In this document: in pieces, positions 62,677 to 64,000 of the stretch
Position numbering within the stretch: the first letter of the stretch is position 1
How the letters are laid out: each line of letters opens with the position of its first letter
Origin: Eubacteriales bacterium
GTDB taxonomy: Bacteria > Bacillota > Clostridia > Lachnospirales > Lachnospiraceae
Length of the DNA stretch: 64,000 nt
Assembly (NCBI GenBank): GCA_030533405.1
Contig: JAUNJF010000006.1
Location: 62,001 to 126,000, forward strand
Reading direction: 5' to 3'
The notes under the pieces: model-generated
Told to the model about the DNA's origin: nothing
The model's input: the letters and a program-made list of their open reading frames with translations, nothing else
The model's database searches: none
Program-made: the position numbers and the translations under genes

Positions 62677-64000
62677 ATGGCAAAAGCAAAACAAATGTAT
62701 TTTTGCCAGGAGTGTGGATTTGAAACAGTTAAGTGGCAAGGGCAATGTCCGGCATGCAAAAGCTGGAATACTTTTGTTGAAGAAAAATTAGTAGTAGGCG
62801 CTGGTAAGCATTCTGGTAAAACAGAGGCAGCAGCGCCTACTAGTATTTTGGATATTTCAACTGTGGAGGACGCACGAATTGGCACAGGTATGAAGGAATT
62901 AGATCGTGTATTAGGTGGGGGAATTGTTAAAGGTTCGCTTACTCTAGTAGGTGGAGATCCGGGTATTGGTAAGTCAACTATATTATTGCAAGTATGCAGA
63001 AATCTATCAAAAAATGATTGGAAAGTATTATATGCATCTGGTGAGGAATCATTACAACAGATAAAAATGAGAGCAGAACGTATAGGGGATTTTTCAAAAG
63101 ACATGTTGTTGTTGAGTGAAACAAATTGGGATGCAATTGAAGGGGCAATTACAAAAATAATGCCAGATGTTGTGGTGATTGATTCGATTCAAACAGTGTA
63201 TTTAGATGATGTTTCGTCTGGAGCAGGAAGTGTATCGCAGGTTCGGGAAGTAACAGGGCGTCTGATGAGAGTTGCTAAACAATTAGGAATTGCTGTATTT
63301 ATAGTAGGACATGTTACAAAGGAAGGCAGTGTGGCTGGTCCGAGGACATTGGAACATATGGTAGATACTGTTTTATATTTTGAAGGTGAAAAGAATGCAC
63401 TTTTTCGTGTCTTACGCGGCGTAAAAAATCGTTTTGGTTCTACAAATGAAATTGGTGTATTTGAAATGAAAGATACTGGCCTATGCGAAGTGGATAATCC
63501 GTCACAGGTTATGTTGGATGGTCGTCCATTGGATGCATCAGGTTCTGTTGTTATATGTGCAATGGAAGGGACGCGCCCGCTTCTAATAGAAATGCAAGCG
63601 TTGGTATGTCAAACCAATTTTAATTTACCAAGAAGGACATCGGTGGGAATTGATTATAATCGTGTAAATTTATTGATGGCTGTATTGGAAAAAAGAGAAG
63701 GTATGATGTTAGCTGGTAGTGATGCATATGTGAATTTGGCCGGCGGAATGAAGGTGAGTGAACCAGCTTTAGATTTGGGAATCGTTGCTGCGTTAATTTC
63801 AAGTTTTAAAAATATCGCAGTGAATCCACAGTCAGTGTTTTTTGGGGAGGTTGGATTGGCTGGCGAAATTCGCGGTGTTACAATGGCTGAGCAAAGAGTT
63901 AGGGAAGCAGCAAAAATGGGATTTACAACTTGTGTTATTCCAAAGAGTAATGTAGCGACTGTTAAAAACATAGAAGGAATGCGAGTTATTGGTGTAAGTA
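62677..64000 (+). CDS. radA: DNA repair protein RadA/Sms (3' end beyond window)
   Basis: The first 441 residues are present and open at the right edge. An N-terminal zinc finger (CQECG..CPACKSW) is followed by the RecA-like ATPase with Walker A GDPGIGKST, VLYASGEES, VVVIDSIQTVY and the RadA-specific KNRFG motif, then the start of the Lon-like C-terminal domain (GSDAYVNLAGGMKVSEPALDL). RadA is a branch-migration helicase in recombination and transformation. The ATG at 62677 has GGAAGGG 6-9 bases upstream. It lies 35 bases after the small unknown gene. Confidence 0.96.
   Translation, partial: MAKAKQMYFCQECGFETVKWQGQCPACKSWNTFVEEKLVVGAGKHSGKTEAAAPTSILDISTVEDARIGTGMKELDRVLGGGIVKGSLTLVGGDPGIGKSTILLQVCRNLSKNDWKVLYASGEESLQQIKMRAERIGDFSKDMLLLSETNWDAIEGAITKIMPDVVVIDSIQTVYLDDVSSGAGSVSQVREVTGRLMRVAKQLGIAVFIVGHVTKEGSVAGPRTLEHMVDTVLYFEGEKNALFRVLRGVKNRFGSTNEIGVFEMKDTGLCEVDNPSQVMLDGRPLDASGSVVICAMEGTRPLLIEMQALVCQTNFNLPRRTSVGIDYNRVNLLMAVLEKREGMMLAGSDAYVNLAGGMKVSEPALDLGIVAALISSFKNIAVNPQSVFFGEVGLAGEIRGVTMAEQRVREAAKMGFTTCVIPKSNVATVKNIEGMRVIGVS

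Overview
The window is an AT-rich, gene-dense piece of a Firmicutes chromosome. Several features point to the class Clostridia, most likely the family Lachnospiraceae: TTGACA/TATAAT-type promoters, strong AGGAGG ribosome binding sites, pyruvate phosphate dikinase, a single-chain glycyl-tRNA synthetase, CarD, DUF1836, DUF1700 and DUF4349 proteins, and soluble sugar-sensor/GGDEF proteins. This placement rests on gene content only. I see no rRNA, phage, insertion sequence, integrase or CRISPR array.

Layout. 1-3.2 kb: the 3' end of an EF-G/TetM-like translation GTPase fused to a YacP/Rae1-type nuclease, a maf gene on the other strand, a transglutaminase-like protein and a DUF1700 membrane protein. 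3.2-3.4 kb: tRNA-Val and tRNA-Met. 3.5-13 kb: an M16C zinc peptidase, a DUF4349 lipoprotein, era, recO, a small lipoprotein, glyS and a secreted SH3b-NlpC/P60 hydrolase. 13-16 kb: ppdK, with codon use typical of a highly expressed gene. 16-20 kb: a sugar-sensor/GGDEF protein followed by a membrane HD-GYP protein. 20-27 kb: biotin genes (a bioW-bioF fusion, bioD, bioA), then DUF1836 and a FabK-like/FabF pair. 27-36 kb: a zinc-ribbon/TPM pair, an HD hydrolase, an AraC-type regulator, DegV, a second sugar-sensor/GGDEF protein and a VirD4/TraG-like protein whose nucleotide-binding motifs are lost. 36-45 kb: argH, nadB-nadC, cysK, bioB-bioY, trxB and pyrE. 45-51 kb: a polar amino-acid ABC transporter, a second DegV, carD and a subtilase. 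51-54.6 kb, minus strand: rsuA-tyrA-aroA. 55-64 kb: a secreted SH3b-3D protein, purM-purN-purD, clpC, a small unknown protein and the start of radA.

How it works together. Biotin synthesis (BioWF, BioD, BioA, BioB) and uptake (BioY) lie in two separated operons. Each is preceded by a BirA-type inverted repeat that overlaps the -35 box, one with a 15-nt and one with a 14-nt spacer. Two cell-wall proteins 43 kb apart share both an SH3b scaffold and a WalR-like direct repeat in their leaders. Two diguanylate cyclases and one c-di-GMP phosphodiesterase suggest carbohydrate-linked c-di-GMP signalling. At several convergent gene ends the intrinsic terminator of one gene lies inside the coding sequence of the opposing gene.

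The most unusual items are the VirD4-like pseudo-ATPase next to a GGDEF protein, the translation GTPase fused to a Rae1-like nuclease, the BioW-BioF fusion, the paired WalR-like sites and the terminators embedded in opposing genes.
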